Shown here one piece after another: positions 1-4,987 of a stretch of 8,862 nt of DNA. The first letter of the stretch is position 1. Each line of letters starts with the position of its first letter. The DNA comes from Lachnospiraceae bacterium UBA4260 (GTDB lineage Bacteria > Bacillota > Clostridia > Lachnospirales > Lachnospiraceae): contig DGWK01000001.1 in NCBI GenBank assembly GCA_002395235.1, positions 41,387 to 50,248 of the forward strand. The letters run 5' to 3'. The position numbers and the translations under genes were made by a program. A model generated the notes under the pieces. The model did no database searches. It had not been told where the DNA came from and saw only the letters and a list, made by a program, of their open reading frames with translations.

Positions 1-535
1 CGCCGGCGCCGCCCATGGTATAAGCGGGGCGAAGGACAACGGGATAGCCGAGCTGATCGGCGATCGCCAGGGCTTCTTCAACAGAATAAGCGACTTCGCT
101 GCGGGCCATCTCGATTCCCAGCTTATTCATTGTTTCCTTAAATTCAATTCGGTCTTCTCCGCGCTCAATAGCATCGACCTGAACGCCGATGACTTTTACG
201 CCATATTTATCGAGAATTCCCGCTTTATAAAGTTCGGAACATAAATTGAGGCCGGACTGACCTCCGAGATTAGGAAGTAGAGCGTCGGGACGTTCCTTAG
301 CAATGATCTGCTCCATACGTCTGACGTTAAGAGGTTCAATATAAGTAATATCAGCCATTTCCGGATCTGTCATGATAGTAGCCGGATTGGAATTAACCAG
401 GACGATCTCGTAACCGAGGCTTCTGAGTGCCTTACAGGCCTGTGTTCCTGAATAGTCAAACTCACACGCCTGACCGATGACGATGGGACCTGAACCGATG
501 ATCAGTATTTTGTGGATATCAGTACGCTGTGCCAT
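1..535 (-). CDS. carB: Carbamoyl-phosphate synthase large subunit, N-terminal 178 residues (partial)
   Basis: CarB makes carbamoyl phosphate from bicarbonate, ATP and glutamine-derived ammonia, feeding pyrimidine and arginine synthesis in the cytoplasm. The visible part starts MAQRTDIHKILIIGSGP and holds the pre-ATP-grasp fold (about residues 1-125), including the GSGPIVIGQACEFDYSG nucleotide-fold loop, the NSNPATIMTD segment and LGGQSGLN near residue 90, then the beginning of the first ATP-grasp domain. Arg129 and Arg169 fall at the same positions as the ATP-binding arginines of the E. coli enzyme, and the fragment ends in RPAYTMGGAG, the start of the glycine-rich ATP loop. The ATG at 535 is preceded by GAGAGGA at normal spacing. 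The rest of the roughly 1,060-residue protein lies beyond the left edge. carA is not directly upstream, because the neighbour there is divergent; it could lie downstream or elsewhere. Identification is secure from motifs. Confidence 0.97.
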   Translation of the reverse strand, partial: MAQRTDIHKILIIGSGPIVIGQACEFDYSGTQACKALRSLGYEIVLVNSNPATIMTDPEMADITYIEPLNVRRMEQIIAKERPDALLPNLGGQSGLNLCSELYKAGILDKYGVKVIGVQVDAIERGEDRIEFKETMNKLGIEMARSEVAYSVEEALAIADQLGYPVVLRPAYTMGGAG

Positions 536-556
536 AAGTCCTCTCTTTCTTTAGTT

Positions 557-586
557 ATGCTAAACCCTTAATCTCATAAATTGTAA
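557..586 (-). promoter_or_regulatory. Candidate sigma-A promoter for carB
   Basis: On the minus strand TTACAA (586-581) and TAGCAT (562-557) are separated by 18 bases and sit about 21 bases before the carB start codon. Both hexamers are imperfect. I see no PyrR-type leader hairpin or terminator in this short leader, so attenuation by PyrR is not supported here. This is inference from base pattern only. Confidence 0.35.
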
Positions 587-680
587 TGGAATGACACGAG
601 AATTTCTACTATTAATTTTGTTAATATTCATGAAAAATAAATTAAATCTATTATGTAATAAAGAAATAATATTTACAATT

Positions 681-710
681 TTGTTACGGAATAGTAAAAT
701 ATAGTATCAT
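681..710 (+). promoter_or_regulatory. Candidate promoter for the surface-protein gene
   Basis: TTGTTA (681-686) and TATCAT (705-710) are 18 bases apart in the AT-rich divergent gap, about 50 bases before the ATG at 760. The 10-mer AATTTTGTTA that carries this -35 also occurs at 614-623. The whole gap 536-759 is AT-rich and otherwise holds no gene that I can support. In such AT-rich DNA chance matches are common, so this is a weak call. Confidence 0.35.
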
Positions 711-759
711 ATCAATATTTTCATTTGAGGTAAGTTGTTCAAATACAGAGGATTTGGAA

Positions 760-2415
760 ATGAATACTATACGAAGGATCATCAGTATCATCGCTGTACT
801 TCTGATTCTTGTATCGACGGCAGGACAGAGAACTTACGCGGCAGAGGCCGATAAGGATAATACAGCGGCGGAAATGATCAGGCAGGAGGCCGGGTCTCTC
901 ATTGTAGAGGCGGAATCTGCGGACTATTTCAAATATGATAACGGCCGTCTTTATGTCTATGGCGGGACCGTATCTGTAAAGACGCGCAGTGACGCGGAGT
1001 ACAGCACGGAAAGAATCGAAGTCTCCGGATATTCGGTAGTAGTCCTTACCGGCGTCAGAATCAAGGCAAAAGACGGAGCGGCCATCCGGATTCTCCCCGG
1101 GACGGACGCGGAGATCCGTCTGGGCGGGAGTAAAGAAAATAATAAAGAAGATAATTTGCAGGCGGTGGAAAACTATGTTGAAGGCGCCCCGGGCTTTGCT
1201 GCCATAGAGGCGGGAACACTTCCCCGCGGAGACGGCAGCCAGGCGCTTTTGTCGAGCCTCAGAGTGACCGGCGGCGGGAAGCTTACAGCCGTCGGCGGAG
1301 AGGGAGCCGCCGCAATCGGAGGAAGCCGGGGGCAGAGCGCCTGCGGCATTATTGGCATTGAAAACGGAAATGTCAAGGCCATCGCGGGAAGAGGGGCAGA
1401 CGGAATCGGATGCGCCGAGGGAAGCGCGCAGGATCCGGTCTACGCGCCGACCGTGTCCGGACAGGTTAGCTCTCTGACAGTCCTGTCAGACGGAAAAGGC
1501 AGGCCGATCGCGCCGGCTGCGGCAAGTAGTGAAGCGGATTCTGTATCTGCTTCGAAGGCACCGCTGCTCTCCGCGACTTTTGCGGAACCGGGCGACGGGA
1601 GCCTCGCAGGTCTGGCGGGCGTCAGAATCCGGGATATAAACAGCGATTTCGAGGTTTCCTTTGATATGCCAGAAGGGTACAGGAGCTTCGCGGTCAAGGT
1701 GAAGCCGGACTCCGATCTTATGATCGAGCAGGGCGGGCGCTCTTTTGCCGACGCAGGAGAAGAAACTTTCTCGGGCGAAGTCGAAGTGAGCGATGAGAAG
1801 GACCTTCTGTTTCGCGGAAGCATAGATTATAATGCCGGACGCATTTTCCTTTCGCCTGTTATGAAGGAGCCTGCCATCGACGTGGAAGTCACAGGACAGT
1901 GGGAAGATGAGGACAACAAGGACGGCACAAGGCCCGGGAGCGTCATGGTTACGCTCTATGCCAACGGCGGCGAGACAGGCCGAACCATCACTCTCAGTGA
2001 AGAGAATGACTGGACAGGCACGTTCGATGAGCTTCCGGTCTACCAGGACGGCGTCAGACAGTCCTATCAGGTAGTAGAGAGCAGGCTGAAAGGCTATACC
2101 GGCCTGATCAGCGGTTCGGACCGGGAAGGGTACACGATCACAAATGAGCACACGCCGCTGCCTGAGGGGAGAAGCTCGGAGGAAGAGATCGCCCTGAGGA
2201 GCCAGCCGGTCCAGGAGGGCGTTATAGTGGCGCAGGTGCTGACGACGAAGGTCTCCAGGTCAATGCCGGTCAGGACGAGCACTACGATCAAGAAGACGAA
2301 GTCCGCCAAGACGGCCGACGCGTCGGGCTCGACGAAGGTATGGGGAGTCATGCTTCTGGGAGCCGCGGCAGCGCTCTACGTCTGGATGAAGATCGAACAG
2401 AGGAAAGAAGACTGA
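760..2415 (+). CDS. Secreted, membrane-anchored surface protein with beta-helix-like region and one Cna_B domain
   Basis: A 551-residue probable cell-surface protein; substrate or partner unknown. An N-terminal signal peptide (MNTIRR, hydrophobic stretch to about residue 22, cleavage near 27-30) is followed at about 60-220 by Gly/Ala-rich segments such as VTGGGKLTAVGGEGAAAIGG and IENGNVKAIAGRGADGIG, a pattern typical of beta-helical repeats in Firmicute surface proteins. Residues 372-465 form a Cna_B domain (QWEDEDNKDGTRP, LYANGG, GYTGL, GYTITNEHT). A polar linker then leads to KTAD (517-520), a hydrophobic segment (527-543) and a charged tail KIEQRKED, the layout of a sortase substrate but without LPxTG. 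The ATG at 760 is preferred over the in-frame TTG at 754, because AGAGGA at 747-752 is 7 bases before the ATG and only 1 before the TTG. The Cna_B lysine expected two residues before the Trp is Gly379. It could be an adhesin or a scaffold; function is not claimed. Confidence 0.85.
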   Translation: MNTIRRIISIIAVLLILVSTAGQRTYAAEADKDNTAAEMIRQEAGSLIVEAESADYFKYDNGRLYVYGGTVSVKTRSDAEYSTERIEVSGYSVVVLTGVRIKAKDGAAIRILPGTDAEIRLGGSKENNKEDNLQAVENYVEGAPGFAAIEAGTLPRGDGSQALLSSLRVTGGGKLTAVGGEGAAAIGGSRGQSACGIIGIENGNVKAIAGRGADGIGCAEGSAQDPVYAPTVSGQVSSLTVLSDGKGRPIAPAAASSEADSVSASKAPLLSATFAEPGDGSLAGLAGVRIRDINSDFEVSFDMPEGYRSFAVKVKPDSDLMIEQGGRSFADAGEETFSGEVEVSDEKDLLFRGSIDYNAGRIFLSPVMKEPAIDVEVTGQWEDEDNKDGTRPGSVMVTLYANGGETGRTITLSEENDWTGTFDELPVYQDGVRQSYQVVESRLKGYTGLISGSDREGYTITNEHTPLPEGRSSEEEIALRSQPVQEGVIVAQVLTTKVSRSMPVRTSTTIKKTKSAKTADASGSTKVWGVMLLGAAAALYVWMKIEQRKED

Positions 2416-2452
2416 CCGAAATAGTCACAAAAAGTTCATGGTTTGTTTAGAA

Positions 2453-2488
2453 AATAACCCGCAAGTTAAAATTGACTTGCGGGTTATT
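2453..2488 (+). terminator. Perfect 14-bp hairpin after the surface-protein gene
   Basis: AATAACCCGCAAGT (2453-2466) pairs perfectly with ACTTGCGGGTTATT (2475-2488) around an 8-base loop, 37 bases after the surface-protein stop codon. A terminator is the natural reading, but the plus-strand product is followed by CTGGTG and not by a T run. On the minus strand the stem is followed by TTCTAAAC, also weak. The 3' arm overlaps a candidate promoter for the next gene. Confidence 0.6.
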
Positions 2489-2500
2489 CTGGTGTAAAAC
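2472..2500 (+). promoter_or_regulatory. Candidate promoter for the VanZ-like gene, overlapping the hairpin
   Basis: TTGACT (2472-2477), 17 bases, then TAAAAC (2495-2500), about 40 bases upstream of the GTG start at 2544. The -35 lies in the loop and 3' arm of the preceding hairpin, so the same bases may serve both in ending one transcript and starting the next. Spacing is ideal and the -10 matches 4 of 6 bases. Confidence 0.4.
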
Positions 2501-2543
2501 TGAATATCTCGAAAGAATAATCGTTTTTTGGAAGGAGATAAGA

Positions 2544-3158
2544 GTGATCAGGGAATTGATTGAAAAAATACGCTATTTTTTCCCGGTGCTGTTTTCAGAA
2601 GAGGACCGATTTATTTTTATGATCGTATTGATGCTGATCGTCATGCTGCCTGTGCTTCTGTGTGTACTGAGGCACAAGCCTCTCGTGAGAGGCACGGCGC
2701 TGATCATATTTGCCGTTTATATTCTGGGAAACCTGAGTTTTACCATTCTCGGCAGAGAGGTGTTCTATCCGGACAGGGTACCGACCTTTGAAAATTACCG
2801 GCGGGCTTTCAGTCTGGACTACGGAATCAAGGAGATTCTTCAGATGCTGCCGCATGGACCTCTTCAGGCGCTGCAGTATATTCATATCAGAAATTATACG
2901 GCGGCCAGGGAGGTGTTTCTGAACATCCTGCTGTATATTCCCATGGGGTATCTGCTGCCCTTCATCATTAAGCCGATGCGGTACAGCATACTGGCCTGCA
3001 CAGCGGTCGGCTTTTTGTGCAGCTGTGCCACCGAATACGCGCAGCTCCGGTACGGGCTGGGATATTTCCAGATCGACGATATCATGAACAATACATTTGG
3101 ATGCCTGATCGGTGCGATCCTCGGGTGCTTTCTTGCAAGGCTGTGGCGAACGCAGTGA
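2544..3158 (+). CDS. VanZ-like family membrane protein
   Basis: A 204-residue integral membrane protein of the VanZ-like family (PF04892). The founding VanZ gives low-level teicoplanin resistance by an unclear mechanism; most homologues, including this one, have no proven role. About five hydrophobic segments are visible (near 23-42, 50-69, 124-142, 148-164, 181-199). Family motifs are in the C-terminal half: NILLYIPMGYLLPF (127-140), TEYAQL (163-168), then FQIDDIMNNTFGCLIGAILG (175-194), with the conserved Asp pair and Asn. The start is GTG at 2544: AAGGAG (2532-2537) is 6 bases before it. An earlier in-frame TTG at 2472 would lie inside the terminator hairpin and has no ribosome binding site. 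It stands alone between hairpin-bounded genes, not in a van operon, so a direct glycopeptide-resistance role is not supported by context. Confidence 0.85.
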   Translation: MIRELIEKIRYFFPVLFSEEDRFIFMIVLMLIVMLPVLLCVLRHKPLVRGTALIIFAVYILGNLSFTILGREVFYPDRVPTFENYRRAFSLDYGIKEILQMLPHGPLQALQYIHIRNYTAAREVFLNILLYIPMGYLLPFIIKPMRYSILACTAVGFLCSCATEYAQLRYGLGYFQIDDIMNNTFGCLIGAILGCFLARLWRTQ

Positions 3159-3195
3159 CAGATGCCTGAAGTTTCGATATGGACAAAACAGGATA

Positions 3196-3280
3196 TATTC
3201 GCAAATTACACAAAATTTATATTCTTTCTCATCTGTTTGTGGTAAAATATTACCAGTAAATGTTGTGTTTTATTCGCAAA
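3196..3280 (+). repeat. Direct repeats flanking the rubrerythrin promoter
   Basis: TATTCGCAAA occurs at 3196-3205 and again at 3271-3280, 75 bases apart, on either side of the probable rubrerythrin -10 region. A second 10-mer, CAAAACAGGA, occurs at 3184-3193 and 3277-3286, the latter running into the ribosome binding site. The order of the two words is swapped between copies. They could be protein-binding sites or remnants of a local duplication. Confidence 0.4.
3240..3255 (+). promoter_or_regulatory. Extended -10 promoter with overlapping 16-bp palindrome for rubrerythrin
   Basis: TGGTAAAAT (3240-3248) fits an extended -10 element (TGn plus TAAAAT); no good -35 is visible 16-18 bases upstream. 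The same bases form TGGTAAAATATTACCA, an inverted repeat with 6-bp perfect arms and a 4-base centre. A repressor bound there would block the -10. Rubrerythrins in anaerobes are often controlled by PerR, but this site does not match the usual PerR box closely, so the regulator is unknown. Confidence 0.5.
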
Positions 3281-3295
3281 ACAGGAGGTAATGAA

Positions 3296-3856
3296 ATGGC
3301 TGATATTTATGCAAATATGGGTAAGAACCTTATCGGAACCAAGACATTCGACAACCTGATGGAAGCGTTTGCCGGCGAGTCCCAGGCGCGCAACAAGTAC
3401 ACCTATTTTGCTTCAAAGGCAAAGAAGGACGGCTATGTACAGATCGCCAAGATCTTCGAGGAGACAGCAGCCAATGAGAAAGAGCACGCCAAGATCTGGT
3501 ACAAGATCCTTGAAGGCGTACATGACACGAAGGACAACCTTGAGATCGCTGCGGACGGCGAACAGTACGAGTGGCAGGAGATGTATCCCTCTTTTGCCAA
3601 AACAGCGAGAGAAGAGGGGTTCGCGGATATCGCCAATCTCTTTGAGATGGTAGCCGCGATCGAGAAGGAGCACGAAGCCAGATATCGCAAGCTGATCGCC
3701 AATATCGAAGGCGGACTTGTCTTCTCCAAGGACGGCGACCGCGTATGGGAATGCGGCAACTGCGGCCACATCGTGATCGGCCCCGCGGCTCCCGACGTAT
3801 GTCCCGTGTGCGATCACCCGCAGGCTTATTTTGAACTTCGGGCAGAAAACTATTAA
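3296..3856 (+). CDS. rbr: Rubrerythrin (NADH-dependent peroxidase, oxidative-stress protein)
   Basis: Rubrerythrin reduces hydrogen peroxide to water in the cytoplasm of anaerobes, with electrons coming through rubredoxin-type donors. The 186-residue protein is of normal length. An N-terminal ferritin-like four-helix domain (about 15-140) carries the di-iron ligand motifs: FAGESQARN with Glu28, FEETAANEKEH (55-64), the Glu pair around YEWQEMY (91-97), and EMVAAIEKEH (117-126). A C-terminal rubredoxin-like domain binds one iron through Cys153, Cys156, Cys169 and Cys172 (CGNC and CPVC). The ATG at 3296 is chosen because AGGAGG (3283-3288) lies 7 bases upstream; an upstream in-frame ATG at 3260 would put that site inside the coding region. 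The gene has its own probable promoter and is followed by two hairpins, so it is probably monocistronic. All metal ligands appear present. Confidence 0.97.
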   Translation: MADIYANMGKNLIGTKTFDNLMEAFAGESQARNKYTYFASKAKKDGYVQIAKIFEETAANEKEHAKIWYKILEGVHDTKDNLEIAADGEQYEWQEMYPSFAKTAREEGFADIANLFEMVAAIEKEHEARYRKLIANIEGGLVFSKDGDRVWECGNCGHIVIGPAAPDVCPVCDHPQAYFELRAENY

Positions 3857-3863
3857 GATTCGA

Positions 3864-3884
3864 TTGACCATGGAACATGGTCGA
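3864..3884 (+). terminator. Small hairpin just after rubrerythrin
   Basis: TTGACCATG (3864-3872) pairs with CATGGTCGA (3876-3884) around a GAA loop, with one T-G wobble, 8 bases after the stop codon. It is followed by CGGTTTCC, so there is no strong T run. It may be a weak terminator or protect the 3' end of the mRNA. Confidence 0.35.
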
Positions 3885-3917
3885 CGGTTTCCAGCCGCAT
3901 ACAGAGCGTGAAACTAC

Positions 3918-3944
3918 GGAGGATTATCCACAGGATAATCCTCC
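3918..3944 (+). terminator. Perfect 12-bp hairpin between rubrerythrin and the hydrolase
   Basis: GGAGGATTATCC (3918-3929) and GGATAATCCTCC (3933-3944) pair fully around the loop ACA. The downstream sequence TCTGCCGTTG is not a T run. The position between two genes that read the same way favours a terminator, helped perhaps by the first hairpin 34 bases earlier. The left arm plus loop contains TTATCCACA. Confidence 0.5.
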
Positions 3945-3951
3945 TCTGCCG

Positions 3952-3980
3952 TTGAAATGGAGAATGTAACGAAATAATAA
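3952..3980 (+). promoter_or_regulatory. Candidate sigma-A promoter for the hydrolase gene
   Basis: TTGAAA (3952-3957), a 17-base spacer, then TAATAA (3975-3980), ending 43 bases before the ATG at 4024. It lies just after the hairpin at 3918-3944, as expected for a separately transcribed gene. A second possible -10, TAAAAT, is at 3982-3987. Confidence 0.45.
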
Positions 3981-4023
3981 TTAAAATATCTATGAATGAA
4001 GCAAAAATTTATGGAGGCGCTCG

Positions 4024-4785
4024 ATGGAGAGCAACGAATATATAATACACAGCAGCTATTTGAACCGGGATATGCACGTTCTTCGATACGGCAGTGCAGG
4101 AGTTCCTTTTCTGGGATTTCCCACGCAGTGCGCTCCGTGCACCAATTATGAAGATTTCGGCGTGATCCGGACCCTGAAGCCCTGCTTGGAGGACGGAAGG
4201 ATGCAGCTGTTCTGTGTTCAGACAGTTGATTGTGAGAGCTGGTATTGTGAGGATGGGATCAACACCTGGCGAAGCGCCAGGCAGGAGAGTTATCATCGAT
4301 TTGTGGTCGATGAGCTGGTCCCCTTTATCCGAATCCGTTCCTCATCAGAAGTGCGCCCGGTCGTAATGGGAATCGACATGGGAGCTACGCAAGCCTCAAT
4401 TGCTTTTTTCAGAAGACCCGAACTGTTCAGCGGGGTGATTGCCCTGTCCGGTATTTACGATTCTTCTTACTATTACCATGGCTGGATGGACAGCACGCTC
4501 TATGACAATTCCGTGGAATGCTTCCTGGCCAATATGCCGGAGGATCATCCGTGGATCAAAAAGTACAACAGCGCTTCAATTCTCATGTGCTGCGGGAGGG
4601 GACCCTGGGAAGATGAGTGCCTGAGGACCCTGAGCAATCTGGACAAGATCCTGCATCGCAAGAGGATCCGGGCGATCATCAACTACTGGGGTGATGATGT
4701 GAGCCACGACTGGCCGTGGTGGCGTCATCAGCTTGAATATTATGTTCCTATTGTAATTAAAAGTCTGCCGCTGCTGACAGATTGA
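4024..4785 (+). CDS. Alpha/beta-hydrolase of the putative-esterase type with Asp in place of the nucleophile Ser
   Basis: A 253-residue cytoplasmic protein (no signal peptide) resembling the esterase D-like family (PF00756 type). The family pattern is clear: RRPELFSGVIALSGIYD (130-146) after the nucleophile elbow, CGRGPWEDE (190-198), and WGDDVSHDWPWW (222-233) with the expected catalytic His228. The elbow, however, reads VVMGIDMGATQA, where relatives have G-x-S-x-G; residue 118 is Asp, encoded by GAC at 4375-4377. The protein may be catalytically dead, may have a binding or regulatory role, or may use Asp as nucleophile as haloalkane dehalogenases and epoxide hydrolases do; that last option is speculative. 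Several cysteines occur (36, 39, 54, 64, 70, 75, 166, 189, 190, 199). GGAGG (4013-4017) is 6 bases before the ATG. Substrate unknown; neighbours give no pathway clue apart from malQ downstream, behind a terminator. Confidence 0.8.
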   Translation: MESNEYIIHSSYLNRDMHVLRYGSAGVPFLGFPTQCAPCTNYEDFGVIRTLKPCLEDGRMQLFCVQTVDCESWYCEDGINTWRSARQESYHRFVVDELVPFIRIRSSSEVRPVVMGIDMGATQASIAFFRRPELFSGVIALSGIYDSSYYYHGWMDSTLYDNSVECFLANMPEDHPWIKKYNSASILMCCGRGPWEDECLRTLSNLDKILHRKRIRAIINYWGDDVSHDWPWWRHQLEYYVPIVIKSLPLLTD

Positions 4786-4823
4786 CAGAATATCGGCTGA
4801 CAGGGCCATTTTTGACATGTACG

Positions 4824-4860
4824 GACAAGTGCATGATTGACGAATATCTTTCCGACAAGT
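4824..4860 (+). repeat. GACAAGT direct repeats around the malQ-side promoter
   Basis: GACAAGT at 4824-4830 recurs at 4854-4860, start to start exactly 30 bases, close to three helical turns. Each copy is soon followed by GCAT (4831-4834 and 4866-4869). One copy lies upstream of the -35 at 4837 and the other ends at the first base of the -10 at 4860, a typical arrangement for paired regulator sites. A 7-base repeat can be chance. Confidence 0.3.
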
Positions 4861-4865
4861 ATACT
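4837..4865 (+). promoter_or_regulatory. Strong consensus-like promoter upstream of the pre-malQ terminator
   Basis: TTGACG (4837-4842), exactly 17 bases, TATACT (4860-4865): five of six matches in each hexamer, the best promoter in the window. Transcription would begin near 4872, only about 10 bases before the terminator hairpin at 4881. Any transcript reaching malQ from here must read through that terminator. Confidence 0.6.
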
Positions 4866-4880
4866 GCATATTGTGGATCC

Positions 4881-4914
4881 ATAGGCTGTGAAGAGATTTC
4901 ACAGCCTATTTTTT
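4881..4914 (+). terminator. Intrinsic terminator between the hydrolase gene and malQ
   Basis: ATAGGCTGTGAA (4881-4892) pairs perfectly with TTCACAGCCTAT (4898-4909) around a 5-base loop and runs directly into six Ts (4909-4914). This is the only textbook Rho-independent terminator in the window. It may simply end the hydrolase transcript 96 bases after its stop, or act as an attenuator for the promoter at 4837-4865. Confidence 0.85.
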
Positions 4915-4987
4915 GGAGCACAAAGACCGTCCCGGAAGAACCTCCGGAGCGAGTCTTTAAAATTAAATGCAGAAAGGAACAGTAACA

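Noticed and set aside
610..626. TATTAA-TTTTG-TTAATA inverted repeat in the divergent gap
   Set aside because: Composed only of A and T in the arms in very AT-rich DNA, so it is expected by chance.
629..703. 24-codon ATG open frame in the divergent gap
   Set aside because: No ribosome binding site, very AT-rich, and it overlaps the candidate promoter region.
1486..2151. 221-codon minus-strand open frame inside the surface-protein gene
   Set aside because: No ribosome binding site or recognisable domain; the plus-strand frame has a signal peptide and Cna_B domain.
2544..3158. A glycopeptide-resistance cluster around the VanZ-like gene
   Set aside because: No vanA/H/X/Y/R/S-type gene is nearby; VanZ-like proteins are widespread outside resistance operons.
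3158..3236. 7-bp inverted repeat ACAGATG/CATCTGT before rubrerythrin
   Set aside because: The arms are 65 bases apart and short, so chance pairing is likely and it is not a terminator shape.
4782..4985. 67-codon open frame between the hydrolase gene and malQ
   Set aside because: It starts with TTG without a ribosome binding site, and runs through the promoter and the intrinsic terminator at 4881-4914.
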